From: an uncultured Clostridia bacterium
GTDB taxonomy: Bacteria; Bacillota; Clostridia; Oscillospirales; Oscillospiraceae
Reading direction: 5' to 3'
NCBI GenBank assembly: GCA_945918815.1
Contig: CAMEIU010000044.1
Coordinates: 1-13,235, forward strand
DNA: 13,235 nt
Position 1 is the first letter of the stretch, and each line of letters starts with the position of its first letter. The notes under the pieces are model-generated. The model worked only from the letters and a program-made list of their open reading frames with translations. It ran no database searches and was not told where the DNA came from. A program made the translations under genes and the position numbers. Positions 1 to 6,713 of this stretch are shown in pieces.

Positions 1-196
1 CCATGAGATTCTGAAACGGAGAGATCGTATCCCGGTACTTATAAAATGCGCTCCGGCTGATGCCCACGGTCCGGGTGGCCTCATTGACCTTGTCGGTTTC
101 GCCGGTTTCCAGCATCCGCTTGGCCTCGGCCACCTTCAGAAAAATCTCCGGCAGTGCGGTGGCTTCCACAATAAAAAATTTTGGCGTTTTTTCCAA
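1..196 (-). CDS. pheB: UPF0735 ACT-domain protein, PheB-like (5' part only)
   Basis: The first 65 codons of a leftward gene; the rest lies beyond the left edge. The reading begins with a TTG codon at 196-194, preceded at 7 nt by GGAGGG. No in-frame ATG competes, because the ATG upstream is out of frame. The peptide contains KVAEAKRML, then VNEATRTVGISRSAFYKYRD, which is the N-terminal helix-turn-helix-like signature of the UPF0735/PheB family (about 145 aa, with a C-terminal ACT amino-acid-binding domain). That domain is not in the window. In Bacillus, pheB lies next to pheA (prephenate dehydratase), so a link to aromatic amino acid control is often assumed, but the biochemical role is not settled. 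Family assignment is strong; function is inferred. Confidence 0.85.
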   Translation of the reverse strand, partial: MEKTPKFFIVEATALPEIFLKVAEAKRMLETGETDKVNEATRTVGISRSAFYKYRDTISPFQNLM

Positions 197-260
197 AATT
201 GATCCCTCCAAGTTGGCATATGTCTTTGCTGCGAAATCATGTGTTTGTGCGTCGAGGCTT

Positions 261-289
261 ACTATACAATATTTTTCAAAAGATTGCAA
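261..289 (-). promoter_or_regulatory. SigmaA-type promoter of the pheB-like gene
   Basis: On the minus strand a -35 box TTGCAA (284-289) and a -10 box TATAGT (261-266) are separated by exactly 17 nt. Transcription would start near 254 and give a leader of about 58 nt before the TTG start codon. Seen directly; activity is inferred. Confidence 0.65.
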
Positions 290-342
290 CAGGGATTCGG
301 CGGATTTCGTACTATTTTTTCGGAGCGGAAGGAGAGCGGACT

Positions 343-1398
343 TTGGGAAAACATAAGCGTTGGCAGAGGGTGGGAGTTCTGGCGGTGTCAGCTGTGGGGC
401 TGTGGCTGTTCCTGTGGCTGCTGGGACCGGTGCTGCTGCCCTTTTTGGCGGGCTTCCTTGTCGCCAAGCTGGCGGACCCGGCGGTGCGGACCCTGAGCCG
501 CCGCCTGCCCCGGTGGCTGGCCACGGGCCTGTGCGTCACGGCAGTCTATGGGGCCCTGGGCGCGGGGCTGTATTTTTTGTGCCGGGTCCTGTGCGGGGCG
601 CTGGAGGGCTTCCTCCAAAGCCTGCCGTCTCTGGTCCAGTCCCTGGCCGGGCCGGTGGGGCGGCTGGAACATTGGCTGCTGAACCTCACCGGCCGTTTCC
701 CCGACGGCATCGGCCAAGCCCTGCAGGAAGGAGTGTCGGACTTCTTTGAAAGCGGCGCGGGGGTGGTGCAGAAGCTCTATACCTGGCTCTTCAATTTCGC
801 CTCGGACCTCTTGATGAAGGTGCCGGACCTGGCTCTGTTCCTGCTGACGGCGGTGCTGTCCAGCTTTATGCTGTCGGCGGAGCTGCCGCAGCTCCTGGAA
901 TTGTGGCATGAAAAAGCGCCCGCCCCGTGGCAGCGGCGGACGGAGGCGGTGATCCGAAAGCTGAAGGGAACCTTCGGCGGCTGGTGCAAGGCCCAGCTGA
1001 AGCTCATGGCTGTGACCTTTTTGATTCTGACGGCGGGCTTCCTGTTCCTGCGGGTGGACTATCCCCTGCTGTTCAGCACGGCCATCGCCCTCATTGACGC
1101 ATTGCCGGTGTTCGGCACCGGCACCATCCTGATTCCCTGGGGCCTGCTGGCTTTTCTCCGGGGCAACACATTCCTGGGCGTGGGCCTCCTGTGCGTCTAC
1201 GGCGCGGCGGCCCTGACCCGGACGGCCCTGGAGCCCAGAATGATCGGCAAGCAGATCGGCCTGGACCCCCTCATGACCCTCCTGGCCCTCTACGCCGGGT
1301 ATCACTTCTTCGGCGTCCTCGGTATGATCGTATTTCCCATTGCGGCAATCCTGGCGAAGCAGTTTTGGAACCATATGGAACAGAAAATGGACAATTGA
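343..1398 (+). CDS. ytvI: AI-2E family transporter, YtvI-like sporulation membrane protein
   Basis: A 351-residue integral membrane protein of the AI-2E/PerM permease family (PF01594). I start it at TTG 343 because AAGGAG (329-334) lies 8 nt upstream. The open frame extends back to 181, but that stretch has no ribosome binding site and would add non-membrane sequence. Hydrophobic helices occupy about residues 8-40 and 57-80, with a cluster in the C-terminal half. Family motifs are visible: IDALPVFGTGT around residue 251, and EPRMIGKQIGLDPLMT from residue 297 followed by a GxxxFGxxGMIVFP segment. Length and motifs fit the YtvI branch, which is required for sporulation in Bacillus; most other members are solute exporters of poorly known specificity. 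The gene is divergent from pheB and convergent with rluA. I see no convincing promoter between 197 and 342 on this strand. The stop codon falls inside a heptamer repeat. Confidence 0.82.
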   Translation: MGKHKRWQRVGVLAVSAVGLWLFLWLLGPVLLPFLAGFLVAKLADPAVRTLSRRLPRWLATGLCVTAVYGALGAGLYFLCRVLCGALEGFLQSLPSLVQSLAGPVGRLEHWLLNLTGRFPDGIGQALQEGVSDFFESGAGVVQKLYTWLFNFASDLLMKVPDLALFLLTAVLSSFMLSAELPQLLELWHEKAPAPWQRRTEAVIRKLKGTFGGWCKAQLKLMAVTFLILTAGFLFLRVDYPLLFSTAIALIDALPVFGTGTILIPWGLLAFLRGNTFLGVGLLCVYGAAALTRTALEPRMIGKQIGLDPLMTLLALYAGYHFFGVLGMIVFPIAAILAKQFWNHMEQKMDN

Positions 1399-1416
1399 CA
1401 ATGGACAATGGACAAT
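1389..1416 (+). repeat. Four tandem heptamers, (G/T)GACAAT
   Basis: Four consecutive 7-nt units, GGACAAT, TGACAAT, GGACAAT and GGACAAT, run across the 3' end of the YtvI-like gene. The second unit provides its TGA stop (1396-1398), so the last codons (Met-Asp-Asn) are repeat-encoded. Short heptamer tracts of this kind are known as intergenic repeats in other bacteria. Its role here is unknown. Confidence 0.8.
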
Positions 1417-1454
1417 GATGGTGGCCCCTTCGGGGAAGATTGATAATATAGCAG

Positions 1455-1492
1455 GCACCCTCGTGCCCCCTACAGAGGGAGCACGAGGGTGC
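1455..1492. repeat. Intergenic palindromic element, copy A; possible bidirectional terminator
   Basis: A perfect 12-bp inverted repeat, GCACCCTCGTGC (1455-1466) and GCACGAGGGTGC (1481-1492), encloses CCCCTACAGAGGGA, which extends the stem by three further C-G pairs. It lies between the convergent YtvI-like and RluA-family genes, 5 nt beyond the RluA stop codon. Its inner CCCCTACAGAGGG and CACGAGG segments match the element at 6682-6707. No U-tract follows on either strand, so intrinsic termination is only a possibility. A short CCCCTTCGGGG hairpin (1425-1435) precedes it. Confidence 0.8.
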
Positions 1493-1497
1493 GTACT

Positions 1498-2382
1498 TTA
1501 TAGGAAAATTTCTGCAAGATGTTGATGACTGTGAAGCTCAATTGGTTCTTCCGTCAAGGGATGCAAAAACCGGAGGGATACGGCGCAGAGCTGTTGGTGG
1601 TCCAGGCCGAGAGATTGGGAATAGGCCTGGGATTCCACCGTGCCGTACTGCGGGTCGCCCAAAATCGGGCACCCAACATGGGCACAGTGGACCCTCAGCT
1701 GGTGGGTGCGGCCGGTGACGGGGTCCAGTTGAAGACGGGAAGCCCGCTCGGAACGGTCCAGGACCTGAAACCGGGTCTCTGCCTGCTGTCCGTCGGGACG
1801 GACCTCCCGCAGCAGACTGCCGCCGCCGCGTTTTGCAATGGGGAAGGTCCAGACGCCTGGATCCGCCTCCGGCGCGCCGTAGACCAGGGCCTCATAGGTC
1901 TTGTGGACCTGCCCGGCCTGGAGGGCCGCCATCATTTGGGCGTGGATGTGGGCGTTTTTCGCCAGCAGCACCACACCGAAGGTGTCCCGGTCCAGGCGGC
2001 TGACGGGATGGACGGCACAGGGCTGGCCGGTCCTCCGGTAGTAGCCCAAAAGCCAGTTGGCCAGGGTGCCGGTGTTCCGGTAAAAGGAGGGGTGCATCAG
2101 CAGGCCTGCCGGTTTGTCCACGGCCAGCAGAGCCTCATCCTCATAGAGAATGTCCAGGGGGCCGTCCTCCGGCGGAAATTCCGGCTGGGCCTCGTCGAGA
2201 ATCACGGTGATCTCGTCTCCGGGGATCACCGGATGATCCGTGTGGACCGGTTCGCCGTTGACCCAAAACGCCCCCTGCCACTTGAGCCGCTTGACCAGGG
2301 ACGAGGACAGGCCCAGCTCCCGCCGGAGAAAGGTCAGGAGCTTTCCCGCCCGTTGGGCAGTGTGCCGTAATTCCATGCTCAT
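1498..2382 (-). CDS. RluA-family RNA pseudouridine synthase
   Basis: A 294-residue enzyme that isomerises uridine to pseudouridine in rRNA or tRNA. An S4-like RNA-binding segment covers about residues 12-60 (LLTFLRRELGL...WVNGEPV). The catalytic domain follows, with DKPAGLLMHP (89-98), the active-site motif HPVSRLDRDTFGVVLLAKN (125-143; catalytic Asp131) and GRTHQLRVHCAHVG (224-237). Length is normal for RluA/RluC/RluD relatives, but the target uridine cannot be read from sequence. The ATG start (2382-2380) overlaps the TGA stop of the preceding ABC gene as ATGA, which indicates translational coupling; a second ATG lies two codons in. It is the last gene of the MarR-controlled exporter operon and stops next to repeat copy A. 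Family and catalytic motif are certain; substrate is not. Confidence 0.93.
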   Translation of the reverse strand: MSMELRHTAQRAGKLLTFLRRELGLSSSLVKRLKWQGAFWVNGEPVHTDHPVIPGDEITVILDEAQPEFPPEDGPLDILYEDEALLAVDKPAGLLMHPSFYRNTGTLANWLLGYYRRTGQPCAVHPVSRLDRDTFGVVLLAKNAHIHAQMMAALQAGQVHKTYEALVYGAPEADPGVWTFPIAKRGGGSLLREVRPDGQQAETRFQVLDRSERASRLQLDPVTGRTHQLRVHCAHVGCPILGDPQYGTVESQAYSQSLGLDHQQLCAVSLRFLHPLTEEPIELHSHQHLAEIFL

Positions 2383-4268
2383 TCCAGCTCGAAGGCGCCG
2401 GTGTAGAGCTGATAGTAGGTGCCCTTCTGGGCAATCAGGCTCTCATGGTCGCCGCGCTCAATGATGCGGCCGTGCTCCAGCACCATGATGGCGTCGCTGT
2501 TCTGAACGGTGCTGAGCCGGTGGGCGATGACGAACACCGTCCGGCCCTTCATGAGCTGATCCATGCCCCGCTGGACGATGGCTTCGGTCCGGGTGTCGAT
2601 GGAGGAGGTGGCCTCGTCGAGAATCATCACCGGCGGGTTCGCCACGGCGGCCCGGGCGATGGAGAGCAGCTGCCGCTGGCCCTGGCTCAGGCCGGAGCCG
2701 TCGCCGGACAGGACGGTCTGGTAGCCCTGGGGCAGCATCATGATAAAATCATGGGCGTTGGCCAGCTTGGCGGCGGCGATACATTCCTCATCGGTGGCGT
2801 CCAGCTTGCCGTAGCGGATGTTGTCCATGACCGTGCCGGTGAACAGGTTCACATCCTGGAGCACCATGCCCAGAGACCGCCGGAGATCCGGCTTTTTGAT
2901 CTTGTTGATGTTGATGCCGTCGTAGCGAATCTTGCCGTCGGCAATGTCGTAGAACCGGTTGATCAGATTGGTGATGGTGGTCTTGCCCGCGCCGGTGGCG
3001 CCGACGAAAGCGATCTTCTCACCGGGCCGGGCGTAGAGGCTCACATCGTGAAGCACCGGCTTGTTTTCCTCATAGGCGAAGTCCACGTCAAACATTCTGA
3101 CGTCGCCGGTCAGCTTGGTGTAGGTCACGGTGCCGTCGGCCTGATGGGGGTGTTTCCAGGCCCACAGCTCCGTGCGGTGGTCCGTCTCGGTCAAAGTCCC
3201 GTCGCGGGCCTCCACGGCATTGACCAGGGTCACATAGCCGTGATCCTCCTCCACCGGCTCATCCAGCAGGCTGAAAATCCGCTCCGCACCGGCCATGGCC
3301 ATGATGATGGAGTTCATCTGCTGGGAAATCTGGGAGATGGGCCGGGTGAAATTCTTGGAGAGCTCCAAAGGCCACGTGGTGGCTCCCAGGGTCAGGAGGC
3401 TTTCCTGGGAGAAAATCGCCATGGCGCCGCCGAGAATGGCGATCAGCACATATTGCAGGTTGCCCAGGTTCATCATGACCGGCATGAAGATGTTGGCGAA
3501 GGTGTTGGCGTTGGTGGCGCTTTTTTGCAGCTCCTCATTGCGCCGGTCGAATTCGGTCTTGGCCTCTTCCTCGTGGCAGAAGACCTTGATCACCTTCTGG
3601 CCCGAGATCATCTCCTCAATATAGCCGTTGAGGGAGCCGAGAGATTTCTGCTGGGCCACAAAGTATTTGGCGGAGTTGCCGCCCAGCTTTTTGGTGACCT
3701 GGAGCATCAGAATCAGGCTCAGGATCACAAACACCGTCAGCAGGGGAGAGGTGACCACCATGGCGACGAACACCGCCACAATGGTCACGGCGGAGGACAG
3801 GGCCTGGGGAATGCTCTGGGACAGCATCTGCCGCAGGGTGTCCACGTCGTTGGTGTAGTAGCTCATGACGTCGCCGAAGGTGTGGGTGTCAAAGTAGCGG
3901 ATGGGCAGCAGCTGCATGTGGGAGAACATGTCGTCCCGGATCTCCTTCTGGACGCCCTGGGCCACCTTCGCCATGAGAACGCCCTGGAACAGGGAGGCGA
4001 TGACGCCCACGGCGAAGATCGACGCCATTTGGAGGACCACTTGCAGCAGGCCGGAGAAATCCGGGTTCGCTTCCAGCAGCAGAGGCTTGATATAGTCGTC
4101 GATGATGGTCTCCAGGAAGGTCATGCCCAGGACGCTGGACAGGGCGGTCAGGATGATACAGACCATGACCACGGTGAAGGACAGCTTGTAGCTTTTCAGA
4201 TAGGACAGGAGCCGCTTGATGGTGCCTCTGCTGAAGGATGCGGCGGCGCGGCTGTGGTTGGGAGCCAT
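2379..4268 (-). CDS. ABC exporter half, catalytically intact subunit (TM288/BmrD/LmrD-like)
   Basis: A 629-residue half-transporter: a six-helix membrane domain in about residues 1-330, then a nucleotide-binding domain. Motifs: Walker A GATGAGKTT (423-431), Q-loop Gln471, signature LSQGQ (527-531; consensus LSGGQ), Walker B VMILDE (547-552, catalytic Glu552) and switch His583 in AHRL. The altered signature with intact Glu and His is what is known for the consensus-site partner in heterodimeric exporters such as TM287/288, BmrCD and LmrCD, which pump drugs or lipids out of the membrane. A linker of about 50 residues (340-390, containing WAWKHPH) separates the domains. The start ATG overlaps the upstream gene's TGA by one base, with AAAGGAGG about 7 nt upstream. 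The 3' end overlaps rluA. Substrate unknown. Confidence 0.95.
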   Translation of the reverse strand: MAPNHSRAAASFSRGTIKRLLSYLKSYKLSFTVVMVCIILTALSSVLGMTFLETIIDDYIKPLLLEANPDFSGLLQVVLQMASIFAVGVIASLFQGVLMAKVAQGVQKEIRDDMFSHMQLLPIRYFDTHTFGDVMSYYTNDVDTLRQMLSQSIPQALSSAVTIVAVFVAMVVTSPLLTVFVILSLILMLQVTKKLGGNSAKYFVAQQKSLGSLNGYIEEMISGQKVIKVFCHEEEAKTEFDRRNEELQKSATNANTFANIFMPVMMNLGNLQYVLIAILGGAMAIFSQESLLTLGATTWPLELSKNFTRPISQISQQMNSIIMAMAGAERIFSLLDEPVEEDHGYVTLVNAVEARDGTLTETDHRTELWAWKHPHQADGTVTYTKLTGDVRMFDVDFAYEENKPVLHDVSLYARPGEKIAFVGATGAGKTTITNLINRFYDIADGKIRYDGININKIKKPDLRRSLGMVLQDVNLFTGTVMDNIRYGKLDATDEECIAAAKLANAHDFIMMLPQGYQTVLSGDGSGLSQGQRQLLSIARAAVANPPVMILDEATSSIDTRTEAIVQRGMDQLMKGRTVFVIAHRLSTVQNSDAIMVLEHGRIIERGDHESLIAQKGTYYQLYTGAFELE

Positions 4269-6004
4269 CAGCGTTCCTCCTTTCTGGTCTGGGACTCATA
4301 GACTTCCCGGTAGATGGTGTTGGTTTGCAGCAGCTCTTCATGGGTGCCGCAGCCGTTGATGCGGCCGTCGTGGAGGACGATGATCTTATCGGCGTCCTGA
4401 ACGGAGCTGACTCGCTGGGCGATGATCAGCTTGGTGGTATCGGGAATCTCTTCGGCGAAGGCCTTGCGGATCAAGGCGTCGGTGCGGGTGTCCACGGCGG
4501 AGGTGGAGTCGTCGAGAATCAGCACCTTGGGCTTTTTGAGCAGGGCCCGGGCGATGCAGAGCCGCTGCCGCTGGCCGCCGGAGACATTGGCGCCGCCCTG
4601 CTCGATGTAGGTGTCGTAGCCGTCGGGGAACTCCCGGATGAAGCCGTCGGCCTGGGCCAGCTGACAGGCGTGGACCAGCTCTTCGTCGGTGGCGTGCTCG
4701 TTGCCCCAGCGGAGGTTTTCCTTGATGGTACCGGAGAACAGCACGTTCTTCTGCAAGACCATGGCCACCTGCTCCCGCAGGGCTTCCAGGTCATAGTTCC
4801 GGACGTCCACGCCGCCCACCCGGACGCTGCCCTCGGTCACGTCGTAGAGCCTGGGAATCAGCTGGACCAGGCTGGACTTGCTGGAGCCGGTGCCGCCGAG
4901 AATGCCCACGGTTTCACCGGAGCGGATGTGCAGGTTCACGTCCTGCAGCACCGGCTTTTCCGCGTTGCGGGAGTAGGAAAAGGTCACATGGTCAAATTCG
5001 ATGGAGCCGTCGGCCACGGTGTGGACCGGCTCCGCCGGGCTGTGCAGGCTGCTTTCCTCGTTGAGAATCTCCACAATACGCTCGCAGGAGGCCCGGGACA
5101 TGATGATCTGCATGACGATCATGGACAGGAACATCAAGGCCATGAGCATCTGCATGACATAGGTGATCATGCTGGTCAGCTGGCCGGCGGTCATGGCGGT
5201 CTCATGGGAGGTGACGATGAGCCGGGAACCGATCCAGGCAATCAGGGTCATGCAGCCGAAGGCACAGAAGTTCATCAGGGGATTGTTCAGGGCGATGATG
5301 GTCTCGGCCTTCTTGAAGTCCTTGTAGATCACGTCGGAGACGGAATTGAACTTCTCAATCTCGTGGTCCTCCCGGACGAAGGACTTGACCACCCGGATGC
5401 CCCGCAGATTCTCCTGGACCACCTGATTCAGCCGGTCGTAGGTCTTGAAGACCCGGCGGAAAATGGGATGGACCTTGGTCATGATCAGCGTCAGGCCCAC
5501 GGCCAGAACCGGCAGGGCCAACAGGAACACCAGGGCCAGAGAGGCGTTGATGCGGAAGGCCATGACCATGGACAGAATCAGCATACAGGGCGTCCGAACA
5601 GCCACGCGGATGACCATCATAAAGGCGTTTTGAATGTTCGATACGTCGGTGGTCAGCCGGGTGACAATGGACGAGGACGAAAACTTGTCGATGTTGGAGA
5701 AGGCATAGGTCTGTACCTGATAGAACATGTCGTGGCGCAGGTTTTTGCCGAAACCCATGGCCGCCACGGCGGCCCGGCGGCCGGACAGGGTGCCGCAGGC
5801 CAGGGACAGAATGCACATGACCACCAGAACCAGGCCGATTTTGACCACATAGCCCATGTCGCCCTGGTCAATGCCCCGGTCGATGAGACGGCCCATGTAC
5901 AGGGGGATGATTACGTCCAGCACCACTTCCAGAAACACATAGATGGGCGCAAGAATGGCGTCCCGCTTGTATTCGCGGACGCAGCTGAGCAGTCGCTTGA
6001 TCAC
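4268..6004 (-). CDS. ABC exporter half, degenerate-site subunit (TM287/BmrC/LmrC-like)
   Basis: A 578-residue half-transporter with a six-helix membrane domain (about residues 15-310) and a C-terminal ATPase domain. Walker A is GGTGSSKS (370-377), Q-loop Gln418, a normal signature VSGGQ (474-478), and Walker B VLILDDS (494-500). Asp499 stands where the catalytic Glu should be, and Gln530 (AQRVSSV) replaces the switch His. These two substitutions are the known mark of the degenerate half of heterodimeric exporters, and they complement the LSQGQ of the next gene. The start is GTG (6004-6002), which overlaps the marR stop as GTGA. AAAGGAGG lies 10 nt upstream, inside the end of marR. It presumably pairs with the product of the next gene; a homodimer is unlikely because both sites would lack Glu. 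Confidence 0.95.
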   Translation of the reverse strand: MIKRLLSCVREYKRDAILAPIYVFLEVVLDVIIPLYMGRLIDRGIDQGDMGYVVKIGLVLVVMCILSLACGTLSGRRAAVAAMGFGKNLRHDMFYQVQTYAFSNIDKFSSSSIVTRLTTDVSNIQNAFMMVIRVAVRTPCMLILSMVMAFRINASLALVFLLALPVLAVGLTLIMTKVHPIFRRVFKTYDRLNQVVQENLRGIRVVKSFVREDHEIEKFNSVSDVIYKDFKKAETIIALNNPLMNFCAFGCMTLIAWIGSRLIVTSHETAMTAGQLTSMITYVMQMLMALMFLSMIVMQIIMSRASCERIVEILNEESSLHSPAEPVHTVADGSIEFDHVTFSYSRNAEKPVLQDVNLHIRSGETVGILGGTGSSKSSLVQLIPRLYDVTEGSVRVGGVDVRNYDLEALREQVAMVLQKNVLFSGTIKENLRWGNEHATDEELVHACQLAQADGFIREFPDGYDTYIEQGGANVSGGQRQRLCIARALLKKPKVLILDDSTSAVDTRTDALIRKAFAEEIPDTTKLIIAQRVSSVQDADKIIVLHDGRINGCGTHEELLQTNTIYREVYESQTRKEER

Positions 6005-6492
6005 GGATTGGATTCCTCCTTTTCTTCCTGGGGAACGGCTTGTTGGATACAGACGCCGCAGTTTTCCGCAGCCATTTGCAGCAGCCGCCGGAATTCCTGA
6101 ATTTCAGCCTCGCTCATGCGGGCGGTCAGGCGGGCCTCCGTCTGCTGAATGTGCGCGTCTGTCTGGTCCTTGGCGTCCAGGGCCTTCTGCGTCAGGCGGA
6201 TGGCCTTGCAGCGGCGGTCGGCGGGGCTCTCCTCCAGGGTCACAAAGCCCGCCGCCTCCATGCGCTGGAGAATGCCGGAAACCGTGGAGTGCTTCACGTC
6301 AAAAAACTGCTCCAGGTCCTTGGCGTAGGTATCCTGATGCAGAACCTCCTGCCGGATCCAGATTCGGTGGAGGAACATCCCCTGGGACGGCGTCAGTCCC
6401 AATTGTTCGCTGCTCTGCCGCATATCCTGGGCCAAAGCATTGTCCAAGGCGCGGATGTAGCTGCCCAAATGCCGGTTGCAATCCAATTCCAT
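6001..6492 (-). CDS. MarR-family transcriptional regulator
   Basis: A 163-residue winged-helix repressor. The DNA-binding region spans about residues 33-105: a recognition helix near KHSTVSGILQRMEAAG (67-82), then the wing SPADRRCKAIRLT (89-101) with the D-x-R core usual in MarR. Flanking helices (5-30 and 106-150) would form the dimer interface. A CGVC pair (145-148) lies near the C terminus, and the tail is acidic and short. It heads the exporter operon and overlaps the first ABC gene by 4 nt. A large palindrome at 6511-6544, between its promoter and its start codon, makes autorepression relieved by an exporter substrate the natural reading; this is inference from family behaviour. The start ATG (6492) has GAGGG only 3-4 nt upstream, so initiation may be modest. 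Confidence 0.92.
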   Translation of the reverse strand: MELDCNRHLGSYIRALDNALAQDMRQSSEQLGLTPSQGMFLHRIWIRQEVLHQDTYAKDLEQFFDVKHSTVSGILQRMEAAGFVTLEESPADRRCKAIRLTQKALDAKDQTDAHIQQTEARLTARMSEAEIQEFRRLLQMAAENCGVCIQQAVPQEEKEESNP

Positions 6493-6510
6493 TTCCCTCT
6501 TTTTATAAAA

Positions 6511-6544
6511 TGTAGCACGCTACAGAATTCCGTAGCGTGCTACA
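6511..6544. promoter_or_regulatory. Double palindrome, probable MarR operator
   Basis: A perfect 13-bp inverted repeat, TGTAGCACGCTAC (6511-6523) and GTAGCGTGCTACA (6532-6544), flanks AGAATTCC. Each arm is itself a near-palindrome of the form GTAGC-N2-GCTAC, so the site looks like two dimer operators with centres 20 bp apart, about two helical turns. It begins immediately downstream of the -10 box and covers the expected transcription start of marR. Binding has not been shown; position and symmetry support it. Confidence 0.82.
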
Positions 6545-6572
6545 CGATATCAGAATGAAAAAGAAATGTCAA
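6544..6572 (-). promoter_or_regulatory. Promoter of the marR-exporter-rluA operon
   Basis: On the minus strand a perfect -35 TTGACA (6567-6572), a 17-nt spacer and a -10 TATCGT (6544-6549, 4 of 6 matches). The expected start near 6537 falls inside the double palindrome, so a bound repressor would block initiation or clearance. Confidence 0.72.
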
Positions 6573-6620
6573 TAGGATGGGAAAAGAAAGGGGAGAGGAC
6601 CCCTTGCGTAAAACACCATA

Positions 6621-6707
6621 GGGCGATCCTTGCGGTCGCCCGTGGCCCCAATCCGCAACGTAGCAGCGGGCGGCTGATAGCCGCCCCTACAGAGGGGGCA
6701 CGAGGAC
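6621..6707. repeat. Intergenic palindromic element, copy B
   Basis: Two hairpins. The first is GGGCGA...TCGCCC (6621-6626 and 6636-6641) around TCCTTGCGG. The second is a perfect GGGCGGCT (6668-6675) and AGCCGCCC (6679-6686) with loop GAT, continuing into CCCCTACAGAGGGGGCACGAGG. The second hairpin recurs at 7652-7670 and, inverted, at 10927-10945; the CCCCTACAGAGGG and CACGAGG segments recur at copy A. It ends 6 nt before the DUF89 stop codon on the plus strand, that is just downstream of that gene. No T-run supports a classical terminator. The 6573-6620 stretch before it shows nothing else clear. Confidence 0.78.
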
Positions 6708-6713
6708 GGCGCG

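Noticed and set aside
181..342. Upstream extension of the YtvI-like gene to an earlier ATG
   Set aside because: The extension overlaps the divergent pheB promoter region, has no Shine-Dalgarno site and is not membrane-like; TTG 343 has AAGGAG at 8 nt.
2445..4301. Long open frame on the plus strand (about 618 codons) across the second ABC gene
   Set aside because: Same situation: a GC-skewed antisense shadow with no ribosome site or recognisable domain.
4238..6100. Long open frame on the plus strand (about 620 codons) across the first ABC gene
   Set aside because: It is antisense to a gene with all ABC motifs, and its product is a low-complexity His/Gly/Asp/Val-rich sequence, typical of the mirror frame of GC-rich coding DNA.
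6668..6690. Classical intrinsic terminator at the DUF89 3' end
   Set aside because: The hairpin is strong, but no U-tract follows in the direction of transcription, and the same hairpin recurs in other gaps as part of a repeat family.
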